Shown: positions 1 through 9,181 of the stretch, in pieces
Position numbering within the stretch: the stretch's first letter is position 1
How the letters are laid out: every line of letters starts with the position of its first letter
Assembly (NCBI GenBank): GCA_963744905.1
Contig: CAVUUV010000004.1
Span: 210,843-274,842, forward strand
Direction of reading: 5' to 3'
Length of the DNA stretch: 64,000 bases
From: DATFFO01 sp963744905
GTDB lineage: Bacteria; Actinomycetota; Acidimicrobiia; Spongiisociales; ZC4RG35
Notes under the pieces: generated by a model
Told to the model about the DNA's origin: nothing
The model's input: the letters and a program-made list of their open reading frames with translations, nothing else
Databases searched by the model: none
Position numbers and translations under genes: made by a program

Positions 1-921
1 CAGGCCACCATCGTCTCCGACCTGGAGGCCCTCGCCCCATTGGTGCGGGGCGCCGACCCACTGCAACGCAACCGGCTGTGGCTGCGGCTGCGACGGGAGC
101 TTCCCGCCGCCACCACCGCCATCGGTGCCATCGACATTGCGGTTCACGACCTGGCAGGGAAGGCGATGGGGGTTCCCGTTCACCAGTTGGTGGGCGGAGC
201 AGTCCGGGACCGGGTCCCTGCTCTGACCCTGGTGGGGAGCGGAGACCTCGCTGCCGATGCCGACAAGCTCGTCCGCCGCCGCCAGGAGGGGTATCGCTGG
301 TTCAAGATCAAGCTGGGCATGGCTCCGCCCGAGGTGGAGGTGGAAACGCTGGCCAGGGCGGTGGAGCTGGCAGGAGAGGACGGGATGGTTTGCGGGGACG
401 TGAACGAAGGCTGGACCGAGGACGAGGCCGGCTCCTTCCTGTCGAGGCTGACGGGCCTCGGAGTCCGCTTCGTCGAACAACCGGTGTCCCGCTCGGATCC
501 GGAGGCCCTCCTGCGCCTGGCACGGCGATCCCCGGTGCCGCTGTGCGCGGATGAAAGCGCCGCCACCCTGGAGTCGGTCGCCCGGCTCGCCGGCACCGGT
601 ATCGGCGGGGTGAGCCTCAAGCTGATCAAACACGGCGGCATCACCGGGGTGATGAGAGGCGCAGGCGTCTGTTCGGTCGGTGGTCTGGCGGTCAACCTGG
701 CGGGCAAGGTGATCGAGTCGAGCATCTCGGCCGCCGCCAACCTCCATTGCGCAGCCGCCATGGACGCCGTGGACTACGGATGTAGCCCCGCCAACCAGGG
801 AGTAGTCCAGGACCTGACTGAGGATCCCGTCCGGGTCAGGGACGGAGTCTTCCGTGTGCCCCACTCCCCCGGACTGGGTGTGGATGTGGACCGTCAGATG
901 CTGTCGGCGTTGGCGGTCTGA
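1..921 (+). CDS. Enolase-superfamily (mandelate racemase/muconate lactonizing type) enzyme, 5' truncated by window edge
   Basis: The reading frame is open from base 1, so the N-terminal part of this gene lies outside the window; 306 residues are visible. It has the enolase-superfamily barrel signatures in order: the KxK general base in FKIKLGM, metal ligands in GDVNEGW, EQP and ADES, and a second lysine in LKLIKHGG. The family abstracts a proton alpha to a carboxylate in sugar acids, dipeptides or cycloisomerisation substrates. The substrate cannot be read from the sequence. A second, broken superfamily member lies convergently 20 bases downstream, which suggests an old duplication or a shared sugar-acid type pathway. 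Confidence 0.85.
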   Translation, partial: QATIVSDLEALAPLVRGADPLQRNRLWLRLRRELPAATTAIGAIDIAVHDLAGKAMGVPVHQLVGGAVRDRVPALTLVGSGDLAADADKLVRRRQEGYRWFKIKLGMAPPEVEVETLARAVELAGEDGMVCGDVNEGWTEDEAGSFLSRLTGLGVRFVEQPVSRSDPEALLRLARRSPVPLCADESAATLESVARLAGTGIGGVSLKLIKHGGITGVMRGAGVCSVGGLAVNLAGKVIESSISAAANLHCAAAMDAVDYGCSPANQGVVQDLTEDPVRVRDGVFRVPHSPGLGVDVDRQMLSALAV

Positions 922-941
922 ACCCTTCGCCGGGGACGGAC

Positions 942-2021
942 TCACACGTCGAGCCGGTACCGTTTGACCAGATCGGGATCCAGATGGAGGCCCAGACCCG
1001 GCCCGGCGGGTGGATGCAACATGCCGGCCTCGACCTGCAAAGGCTCGGCGACGATGTCGCCCGCCAGGTAGTAGGGACAGATTCCCGCCCCGTACATCAG
1101 GTTGGGTGCCGCCAGCGCCACGGGTGCGGCATGGGCGGCACCGATGCTGGTTTGTCCGGGCATCCCGGCCAGGTGGATGCCGATGCCTGCGTCGTCGGCC
1201 GCGCCATGCGACCGGCCTCTTTCATCAGTTTGGCGACGACAGCATCGACCGCCCCAGCACCAGGTGAGTGCGCAGATCGGTCACGTCGAACACGCCCTCG
1301 TCGGCAGCTACCCGCACCGGCCCGGCGTTGACCCGGGCCATCCCCGCCACGTCGTTGCGCAGCACCGGCTGTTCCAGGAAGGCCGGATGGGCGCCGGCGA
1401 CCGCCTGACAGAATCTGATCGACGAATCCGGGTCCCAGCCCTGATTGGCATCGGGAATCAGCATCACGTCTGGACCCACCGCCTCCCTGACCGCCCACAT
1501 CTTGGCGATGTCGACGTCGACGTCTCCTCCCACCTTGACCTTGACCAGCCTGAAGCCGTCCTCGTGCACCGCCCGGGCCGCCTCCTCGGCGTTGGAGGCG
1601 GGGTCCCCACCGGACACATGCCAGATGGTGGGCACGGCCGGGCGCGAGCGCCCACCGTAGAACTCGAACAGGGGAATGCCGGCCGATTGGGCAACTGCAT
1701 CGTGGAGGGCCATCTCCACTCCGGCCCGGGCGCCGCTGTTGACGGTGATCTGGCGCATGAGGCGGCGACAGCCGTCGAGGTCGGTGGGGTCTGTGCCCTC
1801 CAGCACGGGGGCGAAGACATCGGCGATCAGATGCAGGCGGATGCGGCAGTCTCACCGGAGAAGTAGAGGGCGAGAACCGACTCCCCCACCCCGACGATCC
1901 CCTCATCGGTGGTGACGCTTGCCACCACACAGGTGCGTTGGCGCACCGAGGCCACCGCCATGGTGAGGGGTCTGGCCAACGGCACCGCCACCGCAAATGC
2001 CTCCAGCCTGTCGATCCGCAA
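942..2021 (-). pseudogene. Second enolase-superfamily enzyme, broken by about three frameshifts
   Basis: The gene is spread over several reading frames. The N-terminus (start TTG at 2021 with AGGAG upstream, to about 1848) is followed in a second frame by the barrel with KVKVGG, PDANQGW, LEQPV and ADEG (about 1850-1235). A third frame carries the KLMKEAG lysine segment (about 1235-1195) and a fourth segment carries the C-terminus, ending RYRLDV (1195-942). Every conserved block is present and none carries an internal stop, so single-base indels are the only damage. That pattern fits sequence error at least as well as decay. Substrate unknown. Confidence 0.7.
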
Positions 2022-2121
2022 CCCCGTTGCTCCTGACCCGAGAGGACTCTCTCACTTCCAACCGGGCCTCCCGGTCAAGTTGTATATGATGCATGATATC
2101 AACTCGATCCAGGAGGTGAGT

Positions 2122-3150
2122 ATGGAAATTCGTCGCAGCCCCCTCACCGGTCCTTCGGCGTGGACGGGGCCAGAGATAGAGGACGATCCCGACTGGATCG
2201 AGTATCTGGACCAGGGGGCGGTAGACGAGATCGATGCCGCCCTGGCCGGTGTCGAACGCGCGGGTCTCCAGATTCCCTTCGACCAGGGGGATTTCCCCCT
2301 GCCGGGCCTGAGCGAGCTGCTGGAGCGCATTCCACACCGTCTGGAGAACGGGCTCGGCTTCGTGCTCGTCAGGGGCTTGCCTCGCGACAACTACACGGTG
2401 GAGCAATGCGAGAAGATCTATTGGGGCATCGGGGTCAACCTGGGAACCCCGATCTCCCAGAACACCCGAGGCCACCTCCTGGGACATGTCCGTAACGAGG
2501 GCAAGAGCTTCGACGACCCCACCGCCCGGGGCTACCAGACGGCGGCGAAGATGGACTTTCACGCCGATCAGCTTCCAGTCGACATCCTGGGTCTGTTCTG
2601 CGTCCGTACCGCCAAGTCGGGCGGAGAGAGCGCCCTCGTGAGCGTGGACACGATCCACAACGTGGTCCTCGAGGAGAGGCCCGACCTGCTCGAGGTTCTC
2701 TACCGGCCCTTCAACCTGGACTGGCGGGGCGAGGAGCCCCCCGGAGACGAGGGCTGGTACACCTCCCCCATGTTCAGCTACGCCGACGGGAAGGTCAGCT
2801 CGCGCATCACCAGCCGCCAGTACTTCAGGACGGTGACTCGCTTCGGCGAGGAACTGGCCCTGACCCCTGCCCAGGCGGAAGCACTGGACTACGTGCAGGA
2901 GGTCGCCAACCGCCCCGGGCTGCGCCTGTCGATGCAGTTCCAGGAGGGCGACATGCAATTCCTCAACAACCACGCCCTCCTCCACGCTCGCACCGCCTTC
3001 GAAGACCACGAAGAGGACGAACTGAAACGTCACCTGCTGCGGATGTGGATAGCCCTGAGGCCGGAATGGCGCCGGAAGCTGGCTCCTGAGCTGGCCGAGC
3101 GATACCGCATCGTCGATTCCGGAGGCATCCCGGCCCGGGTCGGGGCCTAG
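2122..3150 (+). CDS. TauD/TfdA-family Fe(II)/2-oxoglutarate-dependent dioxygenase
   Basis: 342 residues. The ATG at 2122 is chosen because a strong ribosome site, AGGAGGTGAG (2111-2120), sits just before it; the open frame continues further upstream but overlaps the divergent gene. The iron triad is visible as HxD in MDFHAD (His147, Asp149) and a distal His near 288 in LLHAR. The 2-oxoglutarate-binding Arg is probably near 307 in HLLRMW. The family hydroxylates small organic acids, amines or sulfonates, with decarboxylation of 2-oxoglutarate. The next gene, a Gfo/Idh oxidoreductase, starts 16 bases downstream, so the two are probably co-transcribed. Substrate not identifiable. Confidence 0.85.
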   Translation: MEIRRSPLTGPSAWTGPEIEDDPDWIEYLDQGAVDEIDAALAGVERAGLQIPFDQGDFPLPGLSELLERIPHRLENGLGFVLVRGLPRDNYTVEQCEKIYWGIGVNLGTPISQNTRGHLLGHVRNEGKSFDDPTARGYQTAAKMDFHADQLPVDILGLFCVRTAKSGGESALVSVDTIHNVVLEERPDLLEVLYRPFNLDWRGEEPPGDEGWYTSPMFSYADGKVSSRITSRQYFRTVTRFGEELALTPAQAEALDYVQEVANRPGLRLSMQFQEGDMQFLNNHALLHARTAFEDHEEDELKRHLLRMWIALRPEWRRKLAPELAERYRIVDSGGIPARVGA

Positions 3151-3166
3151 ACCGAAGGCACGCACC

Positions 3167-4234
3167 ATGATGGGCGGACTGGGGATCGTCGGAACCGGCA
3201 GATGGGCCGACGCTCACGCCCGGGCCGCCGGCCGGAGCGACGGGGTTCGTATCGTCAACTGCTTCAGCAGGACGGCGACGCGCCGACAGGCTTTTGCGGC
3301 GCGTCACGGTGTCGACAGGGCGTCCGCCAGCCTCGCCGAGTTGCTCGACGACCCGGCCGTGGAAGCGGTCGTGGTCTCTTCGCCCAACGATCTCCACGTC
3401 CAGCACGCCCTCGAGGTGCTGGGGGCCGGCAAACCGGTCCTGGTGGACAAGCCACTGGCGATCGACACCAGAGAAGGGATTCCCCTGCTGCGCCTCGCCC
3501 GGGGTTCCCCGCCCATAGGGGTCGCCCATCACGCCCGCCGGCTGGCCGGACACCGGGTGGCCGCGGAGTGGATGGAGTCAGGACGAGCCGGACGGGTCAG
3601 AGCAGCCCATGCCGACTTCTCCAACCCACGAGGAGCCGCCCTTGCACGCGACTCCTGGTATCGAAGTGCAGGCGGGTCCGAGGCGGGCGTGCTGATCCAG
3701 GTCGGGATCCATCAGATCGACAACCTGCTCCATCTGCTCGGGCCCGCCGGGGAAGTCGGTGCCCTGCTCGAACAGGGGACGGAGGGTCTGACGATTCCCG
3801 ATCTGGCCATGGTCACCATGCGTCATTCGTCGGGAGCAATATCAGTCGTGTCAGCTTCCTGGACAACGCCCAGCCACTATCGCCTGGATCTGCTAGCTAC
3901 GGAAGGGAATCTCGAGTTCCGGCTCGATCACCGGCGTTGGACCGAGCCCGACGTCGACAGGCACAGCAGCCTCACCCTGGACAACGGCGGGAGACCGCAA
4001 GAGGTCGTTCTCGATCCCGGAGATCCGCTGCGCGAAGAGCTGGAGGAGCTGATCGCCAGCGCCCGGGAGGGAATACCGATGGGCGTGAGCGTGCTCGAGG
4101 GGTTGAGGGCAGTGGCAGTGGTCGAAGCCGCCGTTCGATCGGCCGGCCTCGACGGCCGCGTGGTGCGCCTGGAAGAGCTGCTCGGGGCGGCCGGCGCCAG
4201 TCGAGCCGAGACTCAACAGATCATCGGAGCCTGA
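3167..4234 (+). CDS. Gfo/Idh/MocA-family NAD(P)-dependent oxidoreductase
   Basis: 355 residues. The N-terminal Rossmann fold has GIVGTGRWA at about 5-13, then SSPNDLH and the family lysine in VDKPL. GIHQIDNL carries the HxxD-type active-site His/Asp in the C-terminal substrate domain. The family oxidises or reduces hydroxyls of sugars, inositols and related cyclic polyols with NAD(P). It follows the dioxygenase gene by 16 bases. It is one of three Gfo/Idh proteins in the window (also 25644 and 54533), and all share the unusual pattern of a Ser or Thr before Pro in the (S/T)(T/S)P-N/H segment. Substrate unknown. Confidence 0.85.
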   Translation: MMGGLGIVGTGRWADAHARAAGRSDGVRIVNCFSRTATRRQAFAARHGVDRASASLAELLDDPAVEAVVVSSPNDLHVQHALEVLGAGKPVLVDKPLAIDTREGIPLLRLARGSPPIGVAHHARRLAGHRVAAEWMESGRAGRVRAAHADFSNPRGAALARDSWYRSAGGSEAGVLIQVGIHQIDNLLHLLGPAGEVGALLEQGTEGLTIPDLAMVTMRHSSGAISVVSASWTTPSHYRLDLLATEGNLEFRLDHRRWTEPDVDRHSSLTLDNGGRPQEVVLDPGDPLREELEELIASAREGIPMGVSVLEGLRAVAVVEAAVRSAGLDGRVVRLEELLGAAGASRAETQQIIGA

Positions 4235-4379
4235 CCGTCGACCAAGCCACAAGACACACGCCGCGGCCCGTGACGCCCGAATCGTGCGGATGGTGGTACC
4301 GCCCCGATCAGAGCTCAGCTGAGGCCATGGGAGAATCAGGGTTAGCATCCCAGCCATCCACATATCGGGGAGGACTCGA

Positions 4380-4814
4380 ATGAGCGGAAGCATCGTCATC
4401 GTGGCAACGGATCTATCAGAGAGTTCTGAGCCGGTAATCCGAGAGGCAGCCGATCTCGCCTCGCGGCTCAACGCGGAACTGCTCGGGGTCCATGTGCTGA
4501 CCGCCACTCGAATGGCCGAGATCGTCGAGTCCTCGCCGCCCGACAGCGCCTACGTGGATGTGATCGAGGACCGCTACGCCACCAACATCGAACGTCAGCT
4601 GGCGGCGGTCCCCGACGGTGTCCCAGTCCGCACCAAGGTCGTGGTGGGTGAGGAGGCGGCCCAGGTCCACAAGCTGGCCAGGGAGGAGGCGGCCGAGTTC
4701 ATTGTCATCGGCATCCAGAACCGCTCACGCGTCGGCAAGCTGATCATGGGCAGCACCGCTCAGGAGATCCTGCTCGGCTCCCCGTGTCCGGTGGTCGGTG
4801 TCCCGATCCCCTAA
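4380..4814 (+). CDS. Universal stress protein (UspA family)
   Basis: 144 residues with the single Usp alpha/beta fold: N-terminal IVIVATDLS, and a C-terminal nucleotide-binding region VIGIQNRSRVGKLIMGS followed by PCPVVGVP. The glycine spacing before GS is close to the ATP-binding Usp signature. It has a paralogue at 43511 with the same VGKLxxGS segment. A probable ribosome site, GGGGAGGA, lies just upstream. It stands alone, 145 bases after the preceding gene, and a hairpin follows it. Usually a cytoplasmic stress-responsive protein; the exact role is unknown. Confidence 0.88.
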   Translation: MSGSIVIVATDLSESSEPVIREAADLASRLNAELLGVHVLTATRMAEIVESSPPDSAYVDVIEDRYATNIERQLAAVPDGVPVRTKVVVGEEAAQVHKLAREEAAEFIVIGIQNRSRVGKLIMGSTAQEILLGSPCPVVGVPIP

Positions 4815-4833
4815 TACGCCGTCTCGCAATTAC

Positions 4834-4850
4834 GGCCGAACGTTTCGGCC
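4834..4850. terminator. Perfect 7-bp hairpin after the stress-protein gene
   Basis: GGCCGAA-CGT-TTCGGCC forms a perfect stem with a 3-base loop 20 bases after the stop of the universal stress protein gene. There is no T-run, so this is a plausible but weak intrinsic terminator. Confidence 0.45.
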
Positions 4851-4941
4851 TGTCGGTGCCGTTGACAGCTCGCCCGCGGGAATCCTAGATTTCGGCCCGG
4901 TGGCGGTGGGATCGCCGCTCGAATGGTGATCAGAGACTGGA

Positions 4942-6507
4942 GTGGCCATGGGGAGGAAGGGATCTGTTTGGGTGGCGGCGACGACTGCTGTGCTGGTGCT
5001 GGGAATGTTGTTGCCCGGTGCAGCGTCGGCGTCTCAGGGCAGCGAGTGGACATCGGCGGGAGGTAACCGCCAGAACACCCGGTTCCAGGCATCGGAACAC
5101 ACCCTGAGCGTCGACAATGTGGTCGACCTTGCGCCGACGTGGGTGCTGAGCACCGGTGGCGACGTCTCGGCGACTCCCGCCGTCGACTCCGACACGGTGT
5201 ACTTCCCGGACTGGGCGGGCAACCTGTACGCAGTCGACAAGCTGACCGGCCTTCCGCGGTGGGTGTCCAGCATCGCGGCCACCACCGGTGTTGCCGGCGA
5301 CATATCGAGGACCACCCCGGCGGTGACGGAAGACAAGCTGATCGTCGGGACCCAATCCGGCCGGGTGCTCGCCATCGACAAGCAGATCGGTCAGCTCATC
5401 TGGGCAACGGCTGCCGACACGCATTCAGCGGCGGTGATTACGCAGTCACCCACGGTATTCGACGGGCGCGTCTACGTCGGAGTCGCCTCCCGGGAAGAAC
5501 TCCTTTCAGCAGTCGTACCGGGCTATGAGTGCTGTTCGTTCCGGGGCAGCATGCTCGCCATCGACCTCGACACGGGCGCCATCCTGTGGAAGACCTACAT
5601 GGCCCCGGACGGATACAGCGGCAGCGGCGTGTGGGGCAGCTCACCGGCTATCGACACCCGACGGGGCCAGGTCTATGTGGCCACCGGCAACAACTACTCG
5701 GTACCGGATGACGTTCTCGACTGCGTCGCCGCCGCCGGTGAGGATCCGGACGCCACGGCGGCGTGCCTGCCGGCCGATGACCTCTTCGATAGCATCGTCG
5801 CCATCGACATGATGACCGGGGCAGTCCGGTGGGCGACCCGCACCCTGCCTTACGACGCCTGGACGGCCGACTGCATCCCCTTCCTCGGCGACGGCAGCAA
5901 CTGCCCCGAGCCGCCCGGACCGGGCTACGGCTTCGGACAAGCACCCGCCCTGTTCAAAGTGAAAACCGGCGGGAAACCGATCGAGCTGCTGGGCGCCGGA
6001 CAGCAGAGCGGCCGGTACTGGGCGCTGGATCCCGATACGGGCGCCGTCAGGTGGGTCACCCAGGCCGGTCCGGGCGGCACCGCAGGGGGTCTGCAATGGG
6101 GATCGGCCGTCGACGACCGGCAGGTCTACACCGCCAACGCCAACAGCCAGGAAGTCCCATGGATCCTTCCCGACGGAACTGCCACCACCACCGACGGCAT
6201 CTGGAGCGCTCTCGACGCCTCCACCGGGGAGGTCCTGTGGCAAACCTCCCCGTCTCACGGCGGCAGCACATCGGGGCCCGTCACCACCGCCAACGGGGTG
6301 GTGTTCGGATGCTCGCTCGACGACGACGGTTACATGTACGCCTTGGACGCCGCTACCGGAGCGGAGCTGTGGAGCTTCGCCAGCGGCGGATCCTGCCTCT
6401 CCGGCGCCGCCATCTCCGACGGCATGGTGTTCTGGGGATCCGGCTACAGCAACCTCGGACTCGGCACGCCCAACAACAAGCTCTACGCCTTCGGGATAGG
6501 GGACTGA
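4942..6507 (+). CDS. Secreted PQQ-binding-like beta-propeller protein (quinoprotein type)
   Basis: 521 residues from GTG 4942 (ATG 4948 is the alternative). A signal peptide with a hydrophobic core at about 10-28 and an AxA-type cleavage site near ASAS predicts export. At least seven propeller blades repeat the pattern A-(I/L/V)-D-x-x-T/I-G-x-x-x-W, for example AIDLDTGAILW, ALDPDTGAVRW and ALDASTGEVLW. This is the PQQ-enzyme repeat found in quinoprotein alcohol and polyvinyl-alcohol dehydrogenases. No cytochrome c CxxCH motif is visible, so electron acceptance or actual PQQ use is not shown; it could be a non-catalytic propeller such as a BamB-type scaffold. Confidence 0.75.
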   Translation: MAMGRKGSVWVAATTAVLVLGMLLPGAASASQGSEWTSAGGNRQNTRFQASEHTLSVDNVVDLAPTWVLSTGGDVSATPAVDSDTVYFPDWAGNLYAVDKLTGLPRWVSSIAATTGVAGDISRTTPAVTEDKLIVGTQSGRVLAIDKQIGQLIWATAADTHSAAVITQSPTVFDGRVYVGVASREELLSAVVPGYECCSFRGSMLAIDLDTGAILWKTYMAPDGYSGSGVWGSSPAIDTRRGQVYVATGNNYSVPDDVLDCVAAAGEDPDATAACLPADDLFDSIVAIDMMTGAVRWATRTLPYDAWTADCIPFLGDGSNCPEPPGPGYGFGQAPALFKVKTGGKPIELLGAGQQSGRYWALDPDTGAVRWVTQAGPGGTAGGLQWGSAVDDRQVYTANANSQEVPWILPDGTATTTDGIWSALDASTGEVLWQTSPSHGGSTSGPVTTANGVVFGCSLDDDGYMYALDAATGAELWSFASGGSCLSGAAISDGMVFWGSGYSNLGLGTPNNKLYAFGIGD

Positions 6508-6573
6508 TATGAGTGAGTGGGCCGGCTAGCCCACCAGCCCGTAGCCCGACCGAGAGCCCGAAATCTGAACCCG

Positions 6574-6601
6574 GGCAGCTTAAAACCGCTGCCTAAGCGG
6601 T
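6574..6601. terminator. Two overlapping hairpins between convergent genes
   Basis: GGCAGC (6574-6579) pairs with GCTGCC (6588-6593), and overlapping it ACCGCT (6585-6590) pairs with AGCGGT (6596-6601). The two stems exclude each other. The position between the convergent propeller and helicase genes suggests a bidirectional terminator, but there is no T-run. Confidence 0.3.
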
Positions 6602-6648
6602 CATGGTTCCTTCCATGTCCTGAACTGGCGGGGCCTCGGCGTTGAGAT

Positions 6649-8115
6649 TTAGCTGACGCCGTCGGCGAACTGGATCTTGAGCTGGCGTCCACCGATCCGG
6701 GCTCCGCTGAGCGCCTCGATGGCGGTGGCGCCGTGAGTCGGTGCCATGTCGACGAAGCCGAACCCCCTCGAGCGTCCCGACTTCTTGTGCTTGATGATCG
6801 TGGCCCGCTCAACGCGGCCGTGGTCTCCGAACAGCTTCTCCAGGGCTTCTTCGGTGGTTTCCCAGGGCAGGTTCCCAACGAAGATGCTGCGGCTCCCCGA
6901 ACCCTGTCGACGGTCGGACCGACCCCGGGTTGCACGATCTTCTGATTCCGGTCGGTCCACCGGCGAGCGTTGGCCGGTGGGCCGCCCTCCGTCGTGGAGG
7001 AAGTCGGTCCGGGGGTCCACGATCGGCACATCGAGGTTCAGCTTGCGCTGTAGGGCCTTCACGTCACGTTGCTGGTCGCTCATGACCAGCGTGACCACGG
7101 TACCGCTTGCCCCGGCCCGGGCGGTCCTTCCCGAACGGTGGAGATAGTCCTTGTGGTCTGCGGCCGGGTCGTAGTGGATGACCGACGCAACGCCCTCGAT
7201 GTGGATTCCCCGGGCGGCGACGTCCGTGGCTACGAGCGCGTCGACCTTGCCAGCCGCGAAGGCACTCAGAGCCCGGGTTCGCTGGCTCTGCGACCGTCCT
7301 CCGTGAATCGACACCGCAGAGATGTTGGCTTTCACGAGCTGTCGGGCGAGACGGTCGACCCCTCTCCTGGTCCGGGCGAACACGATGCTGCGGCCCGACC
7401 TGCGGACCACGCTTGCGGTGTGCTCCACCCTGTCGTCCCGGCTCACCCGCCAGAAGTGGTGGGTGGCGTCGGCGCTGCTCTCGGAGGTCGCCTCCGCTTC
7501 CACGGTTACGGGATCGTTCTGATATTTCCGGCTCAGCACCGCCACGTCACCGTCGAGCGTGGCCGAGAACAACAGGGTCTGACGACCGGGTCGGGTCTGA
7601 TCGAGAATCCTCCGCACCGCGGGCAGGAACCCCATGTCTGCCATTCGGTCGGCTTCGTCGACGACCACGACCTCGACGTGGCTCAGGTCGATCATTCGCT
7701 GGCCGATGAGATCCTCCATCCGCCCCGGGGTGGCTACGAGGACATCGACACCCTTGCGCAGGGCGTTGGTCTGGTGTCCGTATCCAACCCCTCCGTAGAT
7801 GGCGAAGATCTTGCGGTCGACTGCAACGCCCAGAGGTGACAGGTCGCTGCTGATCTGCTCGGCCAATTCGCGGGTGGGAGCAAGCACCAGAGCACGGGGC
7901 CGTTTCGGCGCCGCCTTGTCGATTCGGGACAGTACGGGGAGACCGAAGGCGAGGGTCTTGCCCGCACCGGTTGGGGCCTTGCCCTTTATGTCACGGCCCC
8001 GCAGGCCGTGGGGGATGGCGGCGGTCTGAATGGGAAACGGCTCGACGAATCCGAGCCGGTTCAGAGTCTTTACGAGCGGGGCGGACAGCCCGAGGCCGGC
8101 GAAAGTGGTGGTCAT
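6649..8115 (-). CDS. DEAD-box RNA helicase with C-terminal RRM domain
   Basis: 488 residues. The ATG at 8115 is preferred over upstream starts because AAGGAGAG lies directly before it. The two RecA-like lobes have the usual motifs: the Q motif near FPIQ, motif I APTGAGKT, PTRELA, TPGR, DEAD in VVDEADRM, SAT, and the motif VI region HRSGRTARAG. A charged linker rich in Arg and Asp follows. From about residue 410 there is a canonical RRM with RNP2 (IFVGNL) and RNP1 (RGFGFVDM). The protein probably remodels structured RNA, as cold-shock and ribosome-assembly helicases do. The RRM replaces the DbpA-type RNA-binding domain usual in bacteria. Confidence 0.92.
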   Translation of the reverse strand: MTTTFAGLGLSAPLVKTLNRLGFVEPFPIQTAAIPHGLRGRDIKGKAPTGAGKTLAFGLPVLSRIDKAAPKRPRALVLAPTRELAEQISSDLSPLGVAVDRKIFAIYGGVGYGHQTNALRKGVDVLVATPGRMEDLIGQRMIDLSHVEVVVVDEADRMADMGFLPAVRRILDQTRPGRQTLLFSATLDGDVAVLSRKYQNDPVTVEAEATSESSADATHHFWRVSRDDRVEHTASVVRRSGRSIVFARTRRGVDRLARQLVKANISAVSIHGGRSQSQRTRALSAFAAGKVDALVATDVAARGIHIEGVASVIHYDPAADHKDYLHRSGRTARAGASGTVVTLVMSDQQRDVKALQRKLNLDVPIVDPRTDFLHDGGRPTGQRSPVDRPESEDRATRGRSDRRQGSGSRSIFVGNLPWETTEEALEKLFGDHGRVERATIIKHKKSGRSRGFGFVDMAPTHGATAIEALSGARIGGRQLKIQFADGVS

Positions 8116-8318
8116 GTCTCTCCTTGCCCGGTGAGGGGTGAGTCGAAGTGGCCAGCCTCCAGCGCGATCACGCGTCATCAGAAGATGTGAGTCGCGAATC
8201 GGTCAGGAGAGGCGGTCCGACCGGGTAAGGAGACTGGGCCGTCTATCACCGGGGAAGCGAGGTCGTCGCTGGCCTCCGCCCGATGCGGCGTGACGCAGAG
8301 GTTAGCAGCTAGACGGGG

Positions 8319-9098
8319 TCAGCCGGAGAGGAACTCGGCCAGCACCCGGTTGAACTGTTCGGGTCGCTCCATCGGAACGGCATGATGGGCGTTGTCGATC
8401 ACCGCGTGCCGGATCCGGGGTAGCGCGTCGAGGTAGGGCTGTTTCTGCTCGAGGGCCACATAGTCCTGGTCGGACGAGATCATGAGCGTCGGACGATCGA
8501 ACTGTTTCAGCCTGGCGGTCACTCCCGGCCAGTCGACAATGGCCTCGAACGAATTCAGATAGGCCTTCTTGTCGTTCTGTGCCCAGCGGTTCGCCATCAC
8601 CGAGCGTTCCTCCTCCATGTCCGGGTCGGGAAAGAGACGCGCCCCCAGGACCTTGCCCATCCTCTGGAGACCGAGGAAGCGAATGATGAATTTCCTCATC
8701 CGGATCTCGCCCCGGGCCTGCTGGAGGAGAGCGTTGTCGGGGAGGGCGTTGACCACGACCAGCTTGTCGATCACGTCGGGCCGGTCTGCCGCCAGCTGGA
8801 AGGTCACCATCCCCCCGAGCGAGATACCGACGACGCTCACCGGTGACAGACCGAGGTGGTCGATCAAACCGGAAACATCTCTCGCGAACAGCCCGATCGT
8901 GTACCGCCCGGGCGGCTTCTCCGAACTCCCGTGGCCACGCAGATCCAAGGTGATCACCCGGTGGGAGCCAGCGAAGAAGTCGACCTGGCGTTCCCAATCC
9001 CGGGCGCTGGAGCCGAGTCCGTGGATGAACAAGACCGGGCTGCCGTTTCCGGCCGACTCGTAGTGGATCGACGTTGAGTTGATGTCGACCTGAGGCAT
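8319..9098 (-). CDS. Alpha/beta-fold hydrolase
   Basis: 259 residues from ATG 9098; a GTG at 9116 in the same frame is possible. The fold signatures are clear: oxyanion HGLGSS near 27, nucleophile Ser93 in GISLGG, an acid Asp in SSDQDYV and the catalytic His in NAHHAVP near the end. It resembles esterase or meta-cleavage-product hydrolase types. A 200-base gap separates it from the helicase gene downstream, and the methyltransferase gene lies just upstream on the same strand. Substrate unknown. Confidence 0.85.
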   Translation of the reverse strand: MPQVDINSTSIHYESAGNGSPVLFIHGLGSSARDWERQVDFFAGSHRVITLDLRGHGSSEKPPGRYTIGLFARDVSGLIDHLGLSPVSVVGISLGGMVTFQLAADRPDVIDKLVVVNALPDNALLQQARGEIRMRKFIIRFLGLQRMGKVLGARLFPDPDMEEERSVMANRWAQNDKKAYLNSFEAIVDWPGVTARLKQFDRPTLMISSDQDYVALEQKQPYLDALPRIRHAVIDNAHHAVPMERPEQFNRVLAEFLSG

Positions 9099-9181
9099 GC
9101 CCAGCACCGTAGTCACGCAGGTGATGCCCGGGCGTCAGCCGTTTCGCCGCCAGGGGCTTCGAGGCCAAGGAGACCGCGCCA

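Noticed and set aside
2070..2105. AT-rich partly symmetrical sequence GTTG...CAAC with ATGCAT, upstream of the TauD-type gene, as a GntR-like operator
   Set aside because: The inner and outer symmetric parts have different centres, so no clean palindrome exists. It may simply be promoter sequence.
6540..6640. tRNA-like sequence: a hairpin with a TTTTAA loop and a GGTTCAGATTT-like segment on the minus strand
   Set aside because: The anticodon stem would be out of register (8-base loop), no D-arm is present and the acceptor ends do not pair. I kept only the overlapping hairpins as a weak terminator.
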